A stretch of 64,000 bases of DNA from positions 1 to 64,000 of the forward strand of contig NZ_JAIUDA010000001.1 of NCBI RefSeq assembly GCF_020179835.1, read 5' to 3'. The number at the start of each line of letters is the position of its first letter. Position 1 is the stretch's first letter. Shown in pieces: positions 46,693 to 58,941 of the stretch. A model generated the notes under the pieces. That model saw only the letters and a list, made by a program, of their open reading frames with translations, was not told the origin of the DNA and did not search any database. Both the position numbers and the translations under genes were made by a program. Source of the stretch: Pantoea sp. alder81 (GTDB lineage Bacteria; Pseudomonadota; Gammaproteobacteria; Enterobacterales; Enterobacteriaceae).

Positions 46693-47802
46693 TTAAGGAC
46701 GGGCAGTAGTAATAAATGAGCTCATCTGTGCTTCAGTGGTCAGACGCTGTTGTAACGCAGCGGCTTCCGCCCGACTGCTGTAACCGCCGAGTTGAATACG
46801 ATAAACATTGCCATTGGCTTCCACGTTACCCGGCACGCCAAAACGTTTACCCAGGCTGGTCGCCAGTTGACGGGCGCGCGCCGCATCATTGACTGCACCG
46901 ACCTGCACCACGTAACCACCGGCGGCATGTGCACTCTGACTGACTGGTGCAGTACTGGCTGGAGCAGAAGCCGGTGCCGCGACAGGTGCAGCAGACGTTG
47001 CCTGCACAGGCGCAGCTGTCGGTTCACTGCCTTCCAGCACGCCGTTAGCTAAAGGCTGAGGCGCGCCGAGGAAACCGCTGCTCTGCACCGGCGCACCGAG
47101 GCCACCGTTACTCTGCAGGGTGCTGTTATCCACTGCGCGAACATCCTGTGGCGCAGGGGCTGGCGTGGTATTGGCGCTACTGCCGCCCATCATCACCATG
47201 CCGCCGTTAAGGTCTGGGCGCGCGGGCAGGGCGTAGCTCTGCTTCGCCACCGTGGTACCAATGGTGCCGGGGCCGGAAACAGAACCATCCGGTGCGACTT
47301 TGATGTAATCCACGCGAACACGCGAATTATTCGAGATATTCAAACGGTCGCCTGCCGCGCGAGACAGGTCAATGATGCGGCCGGGGGTATACGGGCCACG
47401 GTCATTAACACGCACCACGATCTGGCGACCATTGGCGAGGTTAGTGACGCGCACATAACTTGGCAGTGGCAAAGTAGGGTGCGCTGCCGTCATGGCTTCC
47501 GGATCGTAGGATTCGCCAATCGCCGTGCGATTGCCTTGCGCTTCTGCACCGTACCAGGTGGCCAGTCCAACTTCGCTGTAATTCGAAGGATCTTTGATCA
47601 CGCGATAATTTTTACCATTAACGCTGTAATCCTGGCTGGTAGAAGGATTGATCGGTTCATAGCGCGGTTCAACGCCCGGGATTTCCACCACCGGGCCATT
47701 ATAGGCCGGCTGTGGTGGCGCAGTATTATTCTGCTGTTCCGGTGCGGAACAGGCAGCCAGTACCAATGATGCCAGTGCAACCCCAAGCCAATCCTTACGC
47801 AT
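46693..47802 (-). CDS. rlpA: Septal ring lytic transglycosylase RlpA
   Basis: Outer-membrane lipoprotein of 369 residues. The lipobox LAAC (Cys18) is followed by a proline-rich stretch, a double-psi beta-barrel domain with the catalytic region GLATWYGAEAQGN and VRVNDRGPYTPGR, a low-complexity Ala/Pro/Thr linker (about 215-290) and a C-terminal SPOR domain that binds denuded peptidoglycan at the septum. It degrades glycan strands left after amidase action. Active in Pseudomonas; in E. coli activity is doubtful. Confidence 0.93.
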   Translation of the reverse strand: MRKDWLGVALASLVLAACSAPEQQNNTAPPQPAYNGPVVEIPGVEPRYEPINPSTSQDYSVNGKNYRVIKDPSNYSEVGLATWYGAEAQGNRTAIGESYDPEAMTAAHPTLPLPSYVRVTNLANGRQIVVRVNDRGPYTPGRIIDLSRAAGDRLNISNNSRVRVDYIKVAPDGSVSGPGTIGTTVAKQSYALPARPDLNGGMVMMGGSSANTTPAPAPQDVRAVDNSTLQSNGGLGAPVQSSGFLGAPQPLANGVLEGSEPTAAPVQATSAAPVAAPASAPASTAPVSQSAHAAGGYVVQVGAVNDAARARQLATSLGKRFGVPGNVEANGNVYRIQLGGYSSRAEAAALQQRLTTEAQMSSFITTARP

Positions 47803-47812
47803 GTGCAGCCTC

Positions 47813-48925
47813 TTAAACGCTTTTAGATAACATTTTTCGATGAGTATGGATCGACATCACGATGCCAAATCCGGCCATTAAGACAATCAACGCCGATCCG
47901 CCATAGCTCACCAGCGGCAGCGGAACACCGACCACGGGTAAGATACCACTTACCATACCAATGTTAACGAAAACATAGACGAATAAAATCAACATCAAAC
48001 CACCGGCCATCACGCGACCAAAGGTCGTTTGCGCGCGCGCCGCAACAATCAGGCCGCGCAAAATCAGCAGCAGATACAGCACCAGCAAGACTAATACGCC
48101 GACCAGGCCGAGTTCTTCTGCAAGTACCGCAAAGATAAAGTCGGTGTGACGCTCGGGTAAAAACTCCAGCTGTGACTGGGTGCCATGCAACCAGCCTTTG
48201 CCACGCAGGCCACCCGAACCTATCGCAATCTTGGACTGAATAATGTGATAACCGGCACCGAGCGGGTCACTCTCTGGATCGAGCAGCATCATCACGCGGT
48301 CGCGTTGATAATCATGCATCAGGAAGAACCACAGCACCGGGATAAAGGCCGCCACCAGCAGCACCGCCACGGCGATCAGCTTCCAGCTCATCCCCGACAG
48401 GAACAGCACAAACAGGCCGGATGCCGCGATCAGAATCGAGGTGCCGAGGTCTGGCTGGGCTGCCACTAACAGCGTCGGCATGAAGATCAGCACCAGCGCA
48501 ATACCGGTGTTTTTCAGCGTTGGCGGACAGACATCACGGTTAATAAACCGCGCGACCATCAGCGGAACCGCAATTTTGGCTATTTCGGAGGGCTGAAAGC
48601 GCACGAAGCCGAGATCCAGCCAGCGCTGTGCGCCTTTACTGATATGACCGAAAGCATCTACCGCGACAAGCAAGATGACGCAGACGATATAGAGATAGGG
48701 CGCCCAGCTTTCATAGACGCGCGGTGGCACTTGCGCCATCACCAGCATAATGATGACACCCATGGCAATCTGACCTAGCTTGCGCTCCATCATGCCTGGA
48801 TCCTGACCGCTGGCGCTCCAGATAACGATGGCGCTGTAAGCCAGCAACGCAAGGATAATCAGCATAAACAGGGGGTCGATATGGATACGCGTCCAGATCG
48901 ATCTTTTCTGCGGGCTATCGTTCAT
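47813..48925 (-). CDS. mrdB: Rod-shape peptidoglycan polymerase RodA
   Basis: Inner-membrane SEDS-family glycosyltransferase, 370 residues, about ten helices, that polymerises lipid II during elongation with PBP2. The key region [20 protein letters not shown] and the catalytic-loop segment with Asp ([19 protein letters not shown]) match E. coli. An upstream start at 48931 would add two residues; the later one gives the E. coli length. It follows mrdA with 8 bases between. Confidence 0.95.
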   Translation of the reverse strand: MNDSPQKRSIWTRIHIDPLFMLIILALLAYSAIVIWSASGQDPGMMERKLGQIAMGVIIMLVMAQVPPRVYESWAPYLYIVCVILLVAVDAFGHISKGAQRWLDLGFVRFQPSEIAKIAVPLMVARFINRDVCPPTLKNTGIALVLIFMPTLLVAAQPDLGTSILIAASGLFVLFLSGMSWKLIAVAVLLVAAFIPVLWFFLMHDYQRDRVMMLLDPESDPLGAGYHIIQSKIAIGSGGLRGKGWLHGTQSQLEFLPERHTDFIFAVLAEELGLVGVLVLLVLYLLLILRGLIVAARAQTTFGRVMAGGLMLILFVYVFVNIGMVSGILPVVGVPLPLVSYGGSALIVLMAGFGIVMSIHTHRKMLSKSV

Positions 48926-48933
48926 GGACATCT

Positions 48934-50838
48934 TTATTCACCTTCGTAGCCAGGCGGCGTCGGTGCAGCTTCAGGCAGCACGGTATTGTTGTCGCCTAAC
49001 ATTATGTGGTCGAGAATCTGGCGCATCACCGTACCCACTGCAGGGCCGGCACCGCCGTTCTCCAGAATCATGGTCACGGCGACGCGCGGTTTGTCGTAAG
49101 GCGCGAAAGCTGTCATCAATTTATGGTCACGCAAGCGTTCGGCAATTTTATGCGCGTTATAGGTTTCGTTCTCTTTCAGACCGAACACCTGCGCAGTACC
49201 GGATTTCGCGGCGATTTTGTAAGGCGCATCAGCAAAGCTCTTGTGCGCCGTACCGTTAGCGCGGTTGGCCACGCCGTACATACCATCTTTGGCGATTTCC
49301 CAGTATCCCGAGTGGATGTCGCCAATCGGTGCATCTGGCGGCTGGCGATAAGGCACCATGGCCTGGCCTTCACGGGTGGCGCGCAGTAAATGCGGCACTT
49401 TGATGATGCCGTCATTGATCAGAATCATCATGGCTTTGTTCATTTGTATCGGGGTTGCGGTCCAGTAACCCTGACCAATGCCCACCGGAATGGTGTCACC
49501 CTGATACCACGGCTTCTTAAAGCGCTTCAGTTTCCATTCACGCGTTGGCATGTTGCCGGGACTTTCCTGCGGCAAATCGATGCCGGTGCGATGGCCATAG
49601 CCAAATTTGGTCATCCATTCGGACAGGCGATCAATGCCCATGTCGTAGGCGACCTGATAGAAGAAGGTATCGGCAGATTCTTCCAGCGATTTGGTGACAT
49701 TTAAACGCCCGTGTCCCCATTTTTTCCAGTCGCGGTAGCGCTTTTCCGAACCGGGCAACTGCCACCAGCCGGGATCAAACAGGCTGGTATTGCGGTTAAT
49801 CACGCCTGCGCTTAGGGCGGAGACGGCAACATAAGGTTTCACCGTTGAGGCGGGCGGGTAGGATGCCTGTAACGCGCGGTTATACAGTGGACGGTTCTCA
49901 TCACTCAGCAGGGCTTTGTAATCCTTGGTGGAGATACCATCGACAAACAAATTGGGGTCGTAGCTGGGGTTGGACACCAGCGCCAGAATTTCACCGGTGC
50001 GCGGATCGCTTACCACCACTGCCGCACGACTGCCGGTCAACAGGGTTTCGATGTACTGCTGCAGTTTCAGGTCAACGGTCAGATAGATATCGCGACCGGC
50101 CTGCGGAGATTGCTCATGCAACTGGCGGATCACCCGACCGCGGTTGTTAACTTCAACCTCTTCATAGCCGGTTTTGCCATGCAGCACATCTTCGTAATAG
50201 TTTTCGATACCCAGCTTGCCGATATCATGCGTTGCCGCATAGTTTGGCCATTTACCTTCATCATCGAGGCGTTTAACGTCGCGGTCGTTAATTTTTGAGA
50301 CGTAGCCCACCACGTGCGTCAGCGTCTGGCCATAAGGGTAATAGCGGCGTTGATAACCCTTTACTTCCACGCCGGGGAAACGGTACTGATTGACGGCGAA
50401 ACGCGCCACCTGCACTTCGTTGAGCGCGGTTTTAACCGGAATGGAGGTGAAGCGGCGTGAGCGCTTACGCTCTTTTTCAAAGGCGTCGAGATCGTCGTCA
50501 GTGAGATCCAGAATTGGGCGCAGGTCCTGCAGCGTCTGCTTCAGGTCATCAACTTTTTCGGGTACCAGTTCGGCCTGATAAATGGTGCGGTTCAGCGCCA
50601 GCGGGACGCCGTTGCGATCAAAGATGATGCCGCGGCTGGGTGCCACGGGCACCAGCTTGATGCGGTTCTCATTTGAACGAGTGCTGTAATCGTCGAATCG
50701 CAGGATTTGCAGATGATAGAGGTTGACCACCAGCACGCTGGAGAGCAGGAAGATGCCAACAAAAGCCACCAAAGCCCGGCGGACGAAGAGTTTCTGTTCG
50801 GCAGTGTAATCGCGAAAGGCGTTGCTCTGTAATTTCAT
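48934..50838 (-). CDS. mrdA: Penicillin-binding protein 2
   Basis: Class B transpeptidase of the elongasome, 634 residues: a short cytoplasmic tail, one membrane helix ([20 protein letters not shown]), a pedestal domain and the transpeptidase domain. The active-site Ser is in PPASTVKPY (SxxK), with SAD in [11 protein letters not shown] and KSGT in [11 protein letters not shown]. The Ala before the catalytic Ser replaces E. coli Gly, a minor change. Partner of RodA, encoded next. Confidence 0.95.
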   Translation of the reverse strand: MKLQSNAFRDYTAEQKLFVRRALVAFVGIFLLSSVLVVNLYHLQILRFDDYSTRSNENRIKLVPVAPSRGIIFDRNGVPLALNRTIYQAELVPEKVDDLKQTLQDLRPILDLTDDDLDAFEKERKRSRRFTSIPVKTALNEVQVARFAVNQYRFPGVEVKGYQRRYYPYGQTLTHVVGYVSKINDRDVKRLDDEGKWPNYAATHDIGKLGIENYYEDVLHGKTGYEEVEVNNRGRVIRQLHEQSPQAGRDIYLTVDLKLQQYIETLLTGSRAAVVVSDPRTGEILALVSNPSYDPNLFVDGISTKDYKALLSDENRPLYNRALQASYPPASTVKPYVAVSALSAGVINRNTSLFDPGWWQLPGSEKRYRDWKKWGHGRLNVTKSLEESADTFFYQVAYDMGIDRLSEWMTKFGYGHRTGIDLPQESPGNMPTREWKLKRFKKPWYQGDTIPVGIGQGYWTATPIQMNKAMMILINDGIIKVPHLLRATREGQAMVPYRQPPDAPIGDIHSGYWEIAKDGMYGVANRANGTAHKSFADAPYKIAAKSGTAQVFGLKENETYNAHKIAERLRDHKLMTAFAPYDKPRVAVTMILENGGAGPAVGTVMRQILDHIMLGDNNTVLPEAAPTPPGYEGE

Positions 50839-50872
50839 CCGCTGCGTTTATTGTCTGGAGGTTGTCAGGCGT

Positions 50873-51343
50873 TTATTCACGGTGATAAGGATGATTCGTG
50901 GTGATGCTCCAGGCACGATACAGGCTTTCTGCAACCAGCACACGCACCAGCGGATGTGGCAGCGTCAACGTGGACAGCGACCAGCTCTGCTCGGCAGCCG
51001 CTTTGCATGCCGGTGCCAGTCCTTCCGGACCGCCAATTAACAAGCTGACATCGCGGCCATCCTGTTTCCAGCGCTCAAGCTGTTGCGCCAGCTGTGGGGT
51101 TTCCCACGGCTGCCCTGGAATATCCAGCGTGACGATGCGATTGCCTTTACCGACAGCCGCTAACATCGCTTCACCCTCTTTTTCCAGGATGCGCTTGATG
51201 TCAGCGTTCTTGCCACGTTTACCCGCGGACACTTCGGTCAGTTCAAACGGCATATCCTTGGGGAAGCGGCGCAGATACTCCATGAAACCGGTCTGAACCC
51301 AGTCGGGCATTTTGGTGCCGACGGCGACAAGCTGCAGTTTCAA
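50873..51343 (-). CDS. rlmH: 23S rRNA pseudouridine-1915 N3-methyltransferase
   Basis: SPOUT methyltransferase of 156 residues acting on the assembled 70S ribosome, methylating pseudouridine 1915 of 23S rRNA. Dimer-forming alpha/beta knot region with LLIGGPEGL and [18 protein letters not shown], matching E. coli RlmH over full length. Three bases separate it from rsfS, so one transcript is likely. Confidence 0.95.
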   Translation of the reverse strand: MKLQLVAVGTKMPDWVQTGFMEYLRRFPKDMPFELTEVSAGKRGKNADIKRILEKEGEAMLAAVGKGNRIVTLDIPGQPWETPQLAQQLERWKQDGRDVSLLIGGPEGLAPACKAAAEQSWSLSTLTLPHPLVRVLVAESLYRAWSITTNHPYHRE

Positions 51344-51346
51344 GGC

Positions 51347-51664
51347 TTAGCTCCAGAGCTTTTCCAGCTCATACAGCTGGCGGCTCTCTTCCTGCATCAC
51401 GTGTACGATCACTTCGCCGAGATCAACCACCACCCAATCAGCGGCAGCTTTACCATCGACGCCCAGCGGTTTCAAACCCGCGGCACGGGATTCCTGCACC
51501 ACGTGATCGGCGATCGAGACAACGTGACGCGTCGACGTGCCGGTGCAGATGATCATGCAATCGGTGATACTTGATTTGCCCTGAACATCAACAGCAATGA
51601 TGTCCTGGCCTTTGATATCATCAATCTTATCAATAACGAAATCTTGGAGTGCTTTACCTTGCAA
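51347..51664 (-). CDS. rsfS: Ribosomal silencing factor
   Basis: Protein of 105 residues that binds L14 of the 50S subunit and keeps the subunits apart when nutrients are short. Conserved YbeB-type nucleotidyltransferase-like fold without catalysis: [44 protein letters not shown]. In E. coli cobC lies between it and nadD; here the 91-base gap is empty. Confidence 0.95.
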   Translation of the reverse strand: MQGKALQDFVIDKIDDIKGQDIIAVDVQGKSSITDCMIICTGTSTRHVVSIADHVVQESRAAGLKPLGVDGKAAADWVVVDLGEVIVHVMQEESRQLYELEKLWS

Positions 51665-51755
51665 AAGGTTCCCCTTAAAAACAGGTGATTACGAGCAGGC
51701 TGAACGCCCGGAAAACATAGCCTAAAATGAAGCGGCGCAGTATAGCACGCAACGA

Positions 51756-52400
51756 TCAACCGCGATATAAGCCAGCGCGATCGATATAATCGATAACTTC
51801 GTCGGGCAGTAGATCGGTGCAGGATTGCCCCTGGTGACGACGCTGGCGTATTTCCGTGGCGGAGATGTCAAACAGCGGCGTATCCGCCAGCCAGATACGG
51901 CCTGCCGGTGAATGATGCAACTGTTCTGCGTGCTGCGCCCGATGCACATCCAGCCATTGCTGCATCTCAGGTGTTTCCATCTGCATCGCATAGCCTGGCC
52001 GTTGGCACACCAACAGATGGCACAGAGAGAGGAGATCCTGCCAGCGATGCCATTTGGCTAACGTTAGCAGAGAATCTTGTCCGATGATAAACCCGAGGGG
52101 CTGTTCTGCGCCGCGTTCCGCACGCAATGCTTCAAGGGTTGCGACCGTCCATGACGGCGTATCCCGCTCCAGCTCACGCGTATCAATATCAAACAGTGGG
52201 CGGGTCGCAATCGCACAGCGCAGCATCTCCACGCGTTGCCGGGCGCTGGCTTCGGGCTGTGGGCGATGTGGTGGCACGTTATTCGGTAGCAGCGTGACCT
52301 TTTTCAGCCCAACCTGCTGCGCCAGTGCTTCCACCGGGCGCAGATGCCCAAAGTGGATTGGGTCGAAGGTGCCGCCGAACAGCGCGTAGAGTTTAGACAT
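51756..52400 (-). CDS. nadD: Nicotinate mononucleotide adenylyltransferase
   Basis: Makes nicotinate adenine dinucleotide from NaMN and ATP, an essential NAD step. 214 residues; the N-terminal nucleotide motif [13 protein letters not shown] with HxGH and the C-terminal ISATEIR (ISxT/S-x-R) motif are both present. It overlaps the end of holA by 8 bases. Confidence 0.95.
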   Translation of the reverse strand: MSKLYALFGGTFDPIHFGHLRPVEALAQQVGLKKVTLLPNNVPPHRPQPEASARQRVEMLRCAIATRPLFDIDTRELERDTPSWTVATLEALRAERGAEQPLGFIIGQDSLLTLAKWHRWQDLLSLCHLLVCQRPGYAMQMETPEMQQWLDVHRAQHAEQLHHSPAGRIWLADTPLFDISATEIRQRRHQGQSCTDLLPDEVIDYIDRAGLYRG

Positions 52401-53424
52401 CAGTAAAGCTTAGGGGAAAATCGCGGTGGCATAGCAGCAGCGACAATGTCTCGAGCTGCGGCCAAAGATTCTGACCGTAGTCCTGCTTCATGGTCAGTTC
52501 CAGTTCGGCGAGCAGATGCACGGCGCGTTGCAGACGGCGTGCATCAAGGCGTTGTAGCGCATCAGTAAACAGCGCGCGACGGTTCTGCCAGATGCGTTGT
52601 TGATCCATCAGCGTACGCAGACCCTGTTTGGCCTGATTGCGCTGCAAATGCAGCAGCGTTAGTAAATCACGTTGCAGAGTACGCAGCAAAATCACCACTT
52701 CAGCGTCTTCTTTTTCCAGCTGATGCAGAATATGTAGGGCGCGCTTACTTTTGCCCGCCAGCAGGGCATCTACCCAGTGGAATGGCGTAAAGTGTGCAGC
52801 GTCATTCACCGCGTCTTCAACGCGGGGCAGGGTGAGTTTGCCATCTGGCCACAGCAGTGACAGACGTTCCAGCGCCTGTGCCAGCGCCAGCAGATTGCCT
52901 TCATAGCAGTAGCACAGCAGCTGAATCGCTGCGTCATCAACACTCAACTTCATGGCTTTGGCGCGGCTGGCAACCCAACGTGGCAACTGCGCTTGTTCGG
53001 GCGTCTGGCAGGGGACCAGCACGGCATGGGCGCTGAGCGCTTTAAACCAGGCGCTGTTTTCCTGCGCTTTGGTCAATTTTGCCATGCGCAGCACCAGCAG
53101 GATATCGCTGTGCAGCAGGCTGGCGAGTTTAACCAGTTGCTCGGCCATCGCCGCATTGGCACCGTTTTCCGGCAGTTGCAGGGTTAAGGTCTGGCGCTGA
53201 GTGAACAGGCTGAGTGCCTGACAGCTGGTAAAGATCGCATCCCAGTCGGTTTGCGCATCGAGAGTGACACTGAAGTGTTCTTCAAAGCCTTGAGAAGCGG
53301 AAACCGTACGAATGGCATCCGCACTTTCCTGAATCAGCAGCGGTTCATTGCCGGTCAGAAAATAACAGGCGCGCAGCCCCTCACGAAGCTGCGCGCTCAG
53401 TTGTTCAGGATAAATCCTGATCAT
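52393..53424 (-). CDS. holA: DNA polymerase III delta subunit
   Basis: Clamp-loader wrench subunit, 343 residues, that opens the beta clamp. Family features: an N-terminal AAA-like domain starting [20 protein letters not shown], the clamp-binding LSLF region, and the C-terminal collar with alternating helices. Length matches E. coli HolA. It overlaps lptE by 4 bases and nadD by 8, a compact operon. Confidence 0.95.
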   Translation of the reverse strand: MIRIYPEQLSAQLREGLRACYFLTGNEPLLIQESADAIRTVSASQGFEEHFSVTLDAQTDWDAIFTSCQALSLFTQRQTLTLQLPENGANAAMAEQLVKLASLLHSDILLVLRMAKLTKAQENSAWFKALSAHAVLVPCQTPEQAQLPRWVASRAKAMKLSVDDAAIQLLCYCYEGNLLALAQALERLSLLWPDGKLTLPRVEDAVNDAAHFTPFHWVDALLAGKSKRALHILHQLEKEDAEVVILLRTLQRDLLTLLHLQRNQAKQGLRTLMDQQRIWQNRRALFTDALQRLDARRLQRAVHLLAELELTMKQDYGQNLWPQLETLSLLLCHRDFPLSFTDV

Positions 53425-54020
53425 TGCAGACTGGTTGCTGACGAAGACGACACTTCTGGTGAATTCTCACCCGGTGCGATGATCTCCGGCTGTGGCAATG
53501 TGTCTTTGTTGCTTTCCTGCGCGGCATGAACCGTTAACAGCTTACGCACCAGTTGCTCGGCGGCACGTTGACGCATTTCCTGCACGATCATGTCCTGCTC
53601 GGCATCCTTCGCCAGTGCGGCATTCGGGTTGTCGAAGAAAGAACGGTACACGGTGGTGCTGATCGGGTAGATGCCTTTGCCCGGAATCAGAACCTGCGCG
53701 GTCACTGTCATCACCAGTGAATACTCAGCAGTGGTACCGCTGATAAACACCGATGCAGTATCACGCCCCTGCATCTCTGCGCCTAAACGCAGAGTTGGGT
53801 ATATGGCGCTGGCCTTTTTGCTGTCATCAACGATGGTGACATCATTGATACGCAGCTGCTGGCGCACGGTGCGCGCCAGTGGACCATAGGGGTCGCCACT
53901 TTGAACAATCAGCGTTTTCATCTCGTTTGGCACCATGGTGGTGCCGCGCGGGTGAAAACCACAGCCTGCAGTGATCATCACCGCAAGCAGGACAAACAGC
54001 CTGATAATCAGTTGTCGCAC
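53421..54020 (-). CDS. lptE: LPS-assembly lipoprotein LptE
   Basis: Outer-membrane lipoprotein of 199 residues that plugs the LptD barrel and takes part in LPS insertion. The lipobox ITAGC places Cys20 as the acylated residue. After it comes the characteristic [20 protein letters not shown]. The C-terminal tail is rich in Ser, Glu and Pro and likely disordered. It lies 14 bases after leuS. Confidence 0.93.
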   Translation of the reverse strand: MRQLIIRLFVLLAVMITAGCGFHPRGTTMVPNEMKTLIVQSGDPYGPLARTVRQQLRINDVTIVDDSKKASAIYPTLRLGAEMQGRDTASVFISGTTAEYSLVMTVTAQVLIPGKGIYPISTTVYRSFFDNPNAALAKDAEQDMIVQEMRQRAAEQLVRKLLTVHAAQESNKDTLPQPEIIAPGENSPEVSSSSATSLQ

Positions 54021-54034
54021 AGTTCCTCCTGAAC

Positions 54035-56617
54035 TTAACCTACGACCAGGTTAAGCAGTTTGCCAGGGACATAAATCACTTTACGAAGTGTGACGCCTTC
54101 CAGATATTTCGCCACAATATGCTCCTGCGCAGCACGCGCCTGAACCTGCTCCTGCGTAGCATCCGGCGCAACGGTAATTTTGCCGCGCACTTTGCCATTC
54201 ACCTGCACAACGACCAGCAGTGAATCTTCTACCATGGCGGATTCATCCGCAACCGGCCAGCTGGCTTCATCTACGTTACCTTCTCCGCCCAGCGCTTGCC
54301 ACAGAACATAGCTGGCGTGCGGCGTGAACGGATACAGCAGACGGACAACCGCCACCAGCGCTTCCTGCATCAGAGCGCGATCTTGCTCGCTCTCCTGCGG
54401 GGCTCGGGTCAGTTTGTTCATCAACTCCATAATGGCTGCGATAGCGGTATTGAAGGTCTGGCGACGACCGACATCATCAGCGACTTTGGCGATGGTTTTG
54501 TGCAGATCGCGACGCAGCGCTTTCTGATCGTCGTTCAGTGTATTGAGGTCCAGCGCAACGGTGGCACCTTTCGCCACGTGTTCGTAGGCCAGTTTCCACA
54601 CACGCTTCAGGAAGCGGTTCGCACCTTCAACGCCAGATTCCTGCCATTCCAGCGTCATTTCGGCTGGTGAAGCAAACATCATGAACAGACGCACGGTATC
54701 AGCACCGTAACGTTCAACCATCAGCTGTGGATCGATGCCGTTGTTTTTTGACTTCGACATCTTGCTCATGCCGGCATAAACCACTTCACGGCCCGCGTTA
54801 TCGACAGCCTTGGTGATGCGGCCTTTATCATCGCGCTCAACGGTAACATCAACCGGAGAAACCCAGTTACGCTCGCCGCTGGTACCGGTGTAATAGAACG
54901 CATCGGCCAGTACCATGCCCTGACACAGCAGACGTTTGGCTGGCTCATCAGAGTTCACCAGGCCCGCATCGCGCAGCAGCTTGTGATAGAAGCGGAAATA
55001 CATCAGGTGCATGATGGCGTGTTCAATACCACCCACATACTGATCGACCGGCAGCCAGTAGTTTGCTGCGGCCGGATCCAGCATGCCTTCGTTATAGTTA
55101 GCGCAGGTGTAACGCGCGTAGTACCAGGACGACTCCATAAAGGTGTCGAAGGTATCGGTCTCGCGCAGCGCAGGCTGGCCGTTGACCGTGGTTTTCGCCC
55201 ACTCAGGATCGGCTTTGATTGGGCTGGTGATACCATCCATGACGACATCTTCCGGCAGAATCACCGGCAGCTGATCTTCTGGTGTTGGCATCACAGTGCC
55301 GTCTTCCAGCGTCACCATTGGAATTGGTGCACCCCAGTAACGCTGACGGGATACACCCCAGTCGCGCAGACGATAGTTCACTTTACGCACGCCGACGCCT
55401 TTCGCGGCCAGCGCATCAGCAATGGCGTTGAAGCCTGCCTGATGATCCAGCCCGTTGAACTCACCAGAGTTGAACAGCGCGCCTTTGTCGGTCATCGCCG
55501 CTTCGCTCAGATCAGGCGTTGAACCATCCAGATTCAGGATCACTGGCTTGATGTTCAGGTTGTACTTGGTGGCGAACTCCCAGTCACGCTGGTCGTGGCC
55601 TGGAACCGCCATCACTGCGCCGGTGCCGTATTCCATCAGGACAAAGTTAGCGACCCAGACTGGGATCTCTTCGCCCGTCAGCGGATGGATAGCAAACAGG
55701 CCGGTGGCCATGCCTTTCTTCTCCATCGTCGCCATATCTGCTTCAGCCACTTTGGTGGTGCTGCATTCAGCGATAAAGTCAGACAGCGCAGGGTTGCTGG
55801 CCGCAGCCTGACGCGCCAGCGGGTGACCGGCTGCCACAGCAACGTAGGTCGCACCGAGGAAGGTGTCAGGACGCGTGGTATATACGGTCAATTTCTCTTC
55901 GCTGTACGCCACATCAAAGGTGATTTCCACGCCTTCAGAACGGCCAATCCAGTTACGCTGCATGGTCTTGACCGTTTCAGGCCAGTCTTCCAGCTTATCC
56001 AGATCGTTCAGCAGTTCTTCCGCATAAGCGGTGATTTTCACGAACCACTGTGGAATCTCTTTGCGCTCAACTTTGGTGTCGCAGCGCCAGCAGCAGCCGT
56101 CGATAACCTGTTCGTTGGCCAGCACGGTTTGGTCGTGTGGACACCAGTTCACCGCCGAGGTCTTTTTATAGACCATGCCTTTTTCGTACAACTTAGTGAA
56201 GAACCACTGCTCCCAGCGATAGTACTCTGGCTGGCAGGTGGCCAATTCACGGCTCCAGTCATAGCCAAAGCCCAGCAGTTTGAGCTGGTTCTTCATGTAT
56301 TCGATGTTGTCATAAGTCCATGGCGCAGGTGCGGTGTTATTTTTTACCGCAGCGCCTTCAGCTGGCAGACCAAACGCATCCCAGCCAATCGGCTGCAGGA
56401 CGTTTTTACCCAGCATGCGCTGATAACGCGCAATCACATCGCCAATGGTGTAGTTACGCACGTGGCCCATGTGTAGACGGCCAGAAGGATAGGGCAGCAT
56501 GGAAAGGCAGTAGTATTTCTCTTTGCCTTCCTGCTCGGTCACTTTAAAGGTTTCGTTTTCGTCCCAGTGCTGTTGGACGCGGGATTCTATCTCTTCCGGG
56601 CGGTATTGCTCTTGCAT
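54035..56617 (-). CDS. leuS: Leucyl-tRNA synthetase
   Basis: Class Ia synthetase of 860 residues, exactly the E. coli length. HIGH-type motif in [13 protein letters not shown] (about residues 40-52), the editing domain (CP1) with [14 protein letters not shown], the KMSKS motif and the C-terminal [14 protein letters not shown]. The CWRC-type zinc-binding region appears as [18 protein letters not shown]. First gene of the leuS-lptE-holA-nadD operon. Confidence 0.97.
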   Translation of the reverse strand: MQEQYRPEEIESRVQQHWDENETFKVTEQEGKEKYYCLSMLPYPSGRLHMGHVRNYTIGDVIARYQRMLGKNVLQPIGWDAFGLPAEGAAVKNNTAPAPWTYDNIEYMKNQLKLLGFGYDWSRELATCQPEYYRWEQWFFTKLYEKGMVYKKTSAVNWCPHDQTVLANEQVIDGCCWRCDTKVERKEIPQWFVKITAYAEELLNDLDKLEDWPETVKTMQRNWIGRSEGVEITFDVAYSEEKLTVYTTRPDTFLGATYVAVAAGHPLARQAAASNPALSDFIAECSTTKVAEADMATMEKKGMATGLFAIHPLTGEEIPVWVANFVLMEYGTGAVMAVPGHDQRDWEFATKYNLNIKPVILNLDGSTPDLSEAAMTDKGALFNSGEFNGLDHQAGFNAIADALAAKGVGVRKVNYRLRDWGVSRQRYWGAPIPMVTLEDGTVMPTPEDQLPVILPEDVVMDGITSPIKADPEWAKTTVNGQPALRETDTFDTFMESSWYYARYTCANYNEGMLDPAAANYWLPVDQYVGGIEHAIMHLMYFRFYHKLLRDAGLVNSDEPAKRLLCQGMVLADAFYYTGTSGERNWVSPVDVTVERDDKGRITKAVDNAGREVVYAGMSKMSKSKNNGIDPQLMVERYGADTVRLFMMFASPAEMTLEWQESGVEGANRFLKRVWKLAYEHVAKGATVALDLNTLNDDQKALRRDLHKTIAKVADDVGRRQTFNTAIAAIMELMNKLTRAPQESEQDRALMQEALVAVVRLLYPFTPHASYVLWQALGGEGNVDEASWPVADESAMVEDSLLVVVQVNGKVRGKITVAPDATQEQVQARAAQEHIVAKYLEGVTLRKVIYVPGKLLNLVVG

Positions 56618-56959
56618 GGCTGCCTGTGGTCCTTTATGAAAATCGTTAACCCTGAATATTTCGCGTCACGGGAAGGCGGCAAAGGTGTGAATACACTGGC
56701 GCTTACCGAAGTAAGTGACGAAGTGAACACGTGCAGCCAACGCACCTGTGATTTGAAGTATGACGGGTTCGCATACATTTAGATCCGCATAGCATACCCA
56801 TAAGCCCCTTCCTCAACAACATTTCACGCCCCAGACGGCCGGATTTCTAATCAATGCGCCGCCGCTTTCACCCTTTTGCGATTTACTCCGCTTTCGACAC
56901 GGCAAATATGACAGAACAGCTAAACTTACTATCAGCTATTCCGCGGAAAGGAGAACAAA
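56618..56959. promoter_or_regulatory. Divergent promoter region between leuS and ybeL
   Basis: 342 bases with no gene seen. Must hold the promoters of leuS (minus) and ybeL (plus). No clear hexamers, terminator or attenuator (no Leu-rich leader) could be identified by eye. Confidence 0.3.
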
Positions 56960-57442
56960 ATGAATAACGTGGCGCAGGAGTATCGTGCAACGATAGCGGT
57001 ATTAACCCAACGGCTGGAGCAGGGCGAGCGCGATGTCGATGCGCTGGTCGCCGAGGCGCGGCAGGATTTAGTCGCAAAAAATACGCTGACCTCATCTGAA
57101 GTGAATGAGGTGATGCGGGCGGTCAGGCGCGATTTACATGAGTTCGCGCTGAGCTACCAGGAATCCTCAGATGTGCTCGGCGATTCGGTGTTTCTGCGGG
57201 TAATCCGCGAAAGCGTGTGGAAAGAGCTGGCGGATATCACCGACAAAAGTCAGCTTGAGTGGCGCGAAGTGTTTCAGGATTTGCGCCATCATGGCGTTTA
57301 TCAGAGCGGTGAAGTGGTGGGGTTGGGGAATCTGGTGTGTGAGAAGTGTGGATTCACGCGTGCGATTTACACCCCGGAGAGCCTGACGCGTTGCCCGGAA
57401 TGCGGGCACGATCATTTCCAGCGTCAGCCTTTTGAACCTTAA
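56960..57442 (+). CDS. ybeL: DUF1451 zinc-ribbon protein YbeL
   Basis: Soluble protein of 160 residues of the DUF1451 (YbeL) family. A helical N-terminal part with VAEARQDLVAKNTLTSSEV is followed by a zinc ribbon of two CxxC pairs (VCEKCGFTRAIYTPESLTRC and PECGHDHF). Function unknown. AAAGGAGAAC precedes the ATG. It is divergent from leuS and converges on gltL, as in E. coli. Confidence 0.92.
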   Translation: MNNVAQEYRATIAVLTQRLEQGERDVDALVAEARQDLVAKNTLTSSEVNEVMRAVRRDLHEFALSYQESSDVLGDSVFLRVIRESVWKELADITDKSQLEWREVFQDLRHHGVYQSGEVVGLGNLVCEKCGFTRAIYTPESLTRCPECGHDHFQRQPFEP

Positions 57443-57467
57443 TATTTTCCCATCAGCGCGATGAACC

Positions 57468-57523
57468 GCGCCGCGACAACCGTGCATTGTTGATGAACAA
57501 CAGGCACATTGTTGTCGCGGCGC
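57468..57523. repeat. Long stem between ybeL and gltL
   Basis: GCGCCGCGACAAC (57468-57480) is perfectly repeated in reverse at 57511-57523. Inside, GTTGATGAACAAC (57488-57500) folds again. No T-run on either side. It probably ends both converging transcripts or protects their 3' ends. Confidence 0.6.
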
Positions 57524-57537
57524 ATTTATCACACTAA

Positions 57538-58263
57538 TTAATGCAGGATCTTGGCGAGGAAGTCTTTCGCACGGTCAGACTGCGGATTATTGAAGAAGTC
57601 ATCCTTATTGGTGTCTTCAACAATTTTCCCTTCGTCCATAAAGATCACGCGATTAGCTACTTTGCGTGCAAAGCCCATTTCATGCGTGACCACCATCATG
57701 GTCATGCCTTCGTTCGCCAGCTCAACCATCACGTCCAGTACTTCGTTGATCATTTCTGGGTCGAGCGCTGAGGTCGGTTCATCGAACAACATGGCAATCG
57801 GATCCATGCACAACGCACGGGCAATCGCCACGCGCTGCTGCTGGCCGCCAGAAAGCTGTCCAGGGAACTTCTCAGCATGTGCAGCCAGACCAACACGCGT
57901 CAGCAGCTTGAGGCCTTTCTCACGTGCAGCGGCTTTATCACGCTTCAACACTTTCACCTGTGCCAGCACCAGATTATCGACAATGCTCAGATGCGGGAAC
58001 AGTTCGAAGTGCTGGAACACCATGCCGACCTTGCTGCGCAGCTGCGCCAGGTTGGTTTTCTTGTTGTTCACTTCGGTACCGTTAACCTGAATGCTGCCTT
58101 CCTGCACCGGTTCCAGACCGTTCACGGTTTTGATCAGCGTAGACTTACCTGAGCCAGACGGACCGCAAACCACCACCACTTCACCTTTTTTCACTTCGGT
58201 GGAGCAGTTGGTCAGCACCTGAAAGTGACCATACCACTTAGAAACATTTTTCAGGCTAATCAT
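57538..58263 (-). CDS. gltL: Glutamate/aspartate ABC transporter ATPase
   Basis: ATPase of 241 residues powering glutamate and aspartate uptake. Walker [11 protein letters not shown]-loop [10 protein letters not shown], signature [15 protein letters not shown], Walker [15 protein letters not shown] and switch VVTHEMG are intact. It directly follows gltK with no gap. Last gene of gltIJKL. Confidence 0.96.
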   Translation of the reverse strand: MISLKNVSKWYGHFQVLTNCSTEVKKGEVVVVCGPSGSGKSTLIKTVNGLEPVQEGSIQVNGTEVNNKKTNLAQLRSKVGMVFQHFELFPHLSIVDNLVLAQVKVLKRDKAAAREKGLKLLTRVGLAAHAEKFPGQLSGGQQQRVAIARALCMDPIAMLFDEPTSALDPEMINEVLDVMVELANEGMTMMVVTHEMGFARKVANRVIFMDEGKIVEDTNKDDFFNNPQSDRAKDFLAKILH

Positions 58264-58941
58264 TTAAACCGTCCTCTTTCTTTTCAGATAGCTAACCAAC
58301 AGCGAAGCGCTCAGGCTGATCACGAAGTAGACCAGACCGGCAAACAGAACCATTTCAACCTGGGTACCGTCACGTTCGCCAATGGTGGAGGCAGTGCGGA
58401 AGAAGTCAGCCAGGCTCAAGACATACACCAGCGAGGTATCCTGGAACAATACGATGCCCTGCGTCAGCAGCAGCGGCACCATGGCGCGGAACGCCTGCGG
58501 CAGGATGATCAGTTGCATCGACTGCCAGTGCGTCATACCCAGCGCCAATGCAGCATGAGACTGCCCACGCGAGATACTCTGGATACCGGCACGAATGATT
58601 TCCGAGTAGTAGGCCGCTTCAAACAGGGCAAAAGCGATCATGGCAGAAATCAGGCGAATGTCGGTTTTGGGTGACAGTCCCAATACTTGTTGCAGTAATG
58701 CGGGCACCACCAGATAGAACCACAGCAGCACCATCACCAGCGGCACCGAGCGGAACAGGTTGACGTACAGCTTGGCGAACCAGCGAATCGGCGCGAACGG
58801 CGACAGGCGCATCACGGCCAGAATGGTGCCCCAGACAATGCCGAATACCACCGCAACGGCGGTGATTTTGAAGGTAATGATCAGGCCATTCCACAAATAG
58901 GGCAGGCTCGGCGGAATCGAACTCCAGTCAAAATCGTACAT
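58264..58941 (-). CDS. gltK: Glutamate/aspartate ABC permease GltK
   Basis: Inner-membrane permease, 225 residues, with five or so helices ([34 protein letters not shown]). The EAA loop [20 protein letters not shown] contacts GltL. It pairs with GltJ to form the channel. Its ATG overlaps the stop of gltJ by one base (TAATG). Confidence 0.95.
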   Translation of the reverse strand: MYDFDWSSIPPSLPYLWNGLIITFKITAVAVVFGIVWGTILAVMRLSPFAPIRWFAKLYVNLFRSVPLVMVLLWFYLVVPALLQQVLGLSPKTDIRLISAMIAFALFEAAYYSEIIRAGIQSISRGQSHAALALGMTHWQSMQLIILPQAFRAMVPLLLTQGIVLFQDTSLVYVLSLADFFRTASTIGERDGTQVEMVLFAGLVYFVISLSASLLVSYLKRKRTV

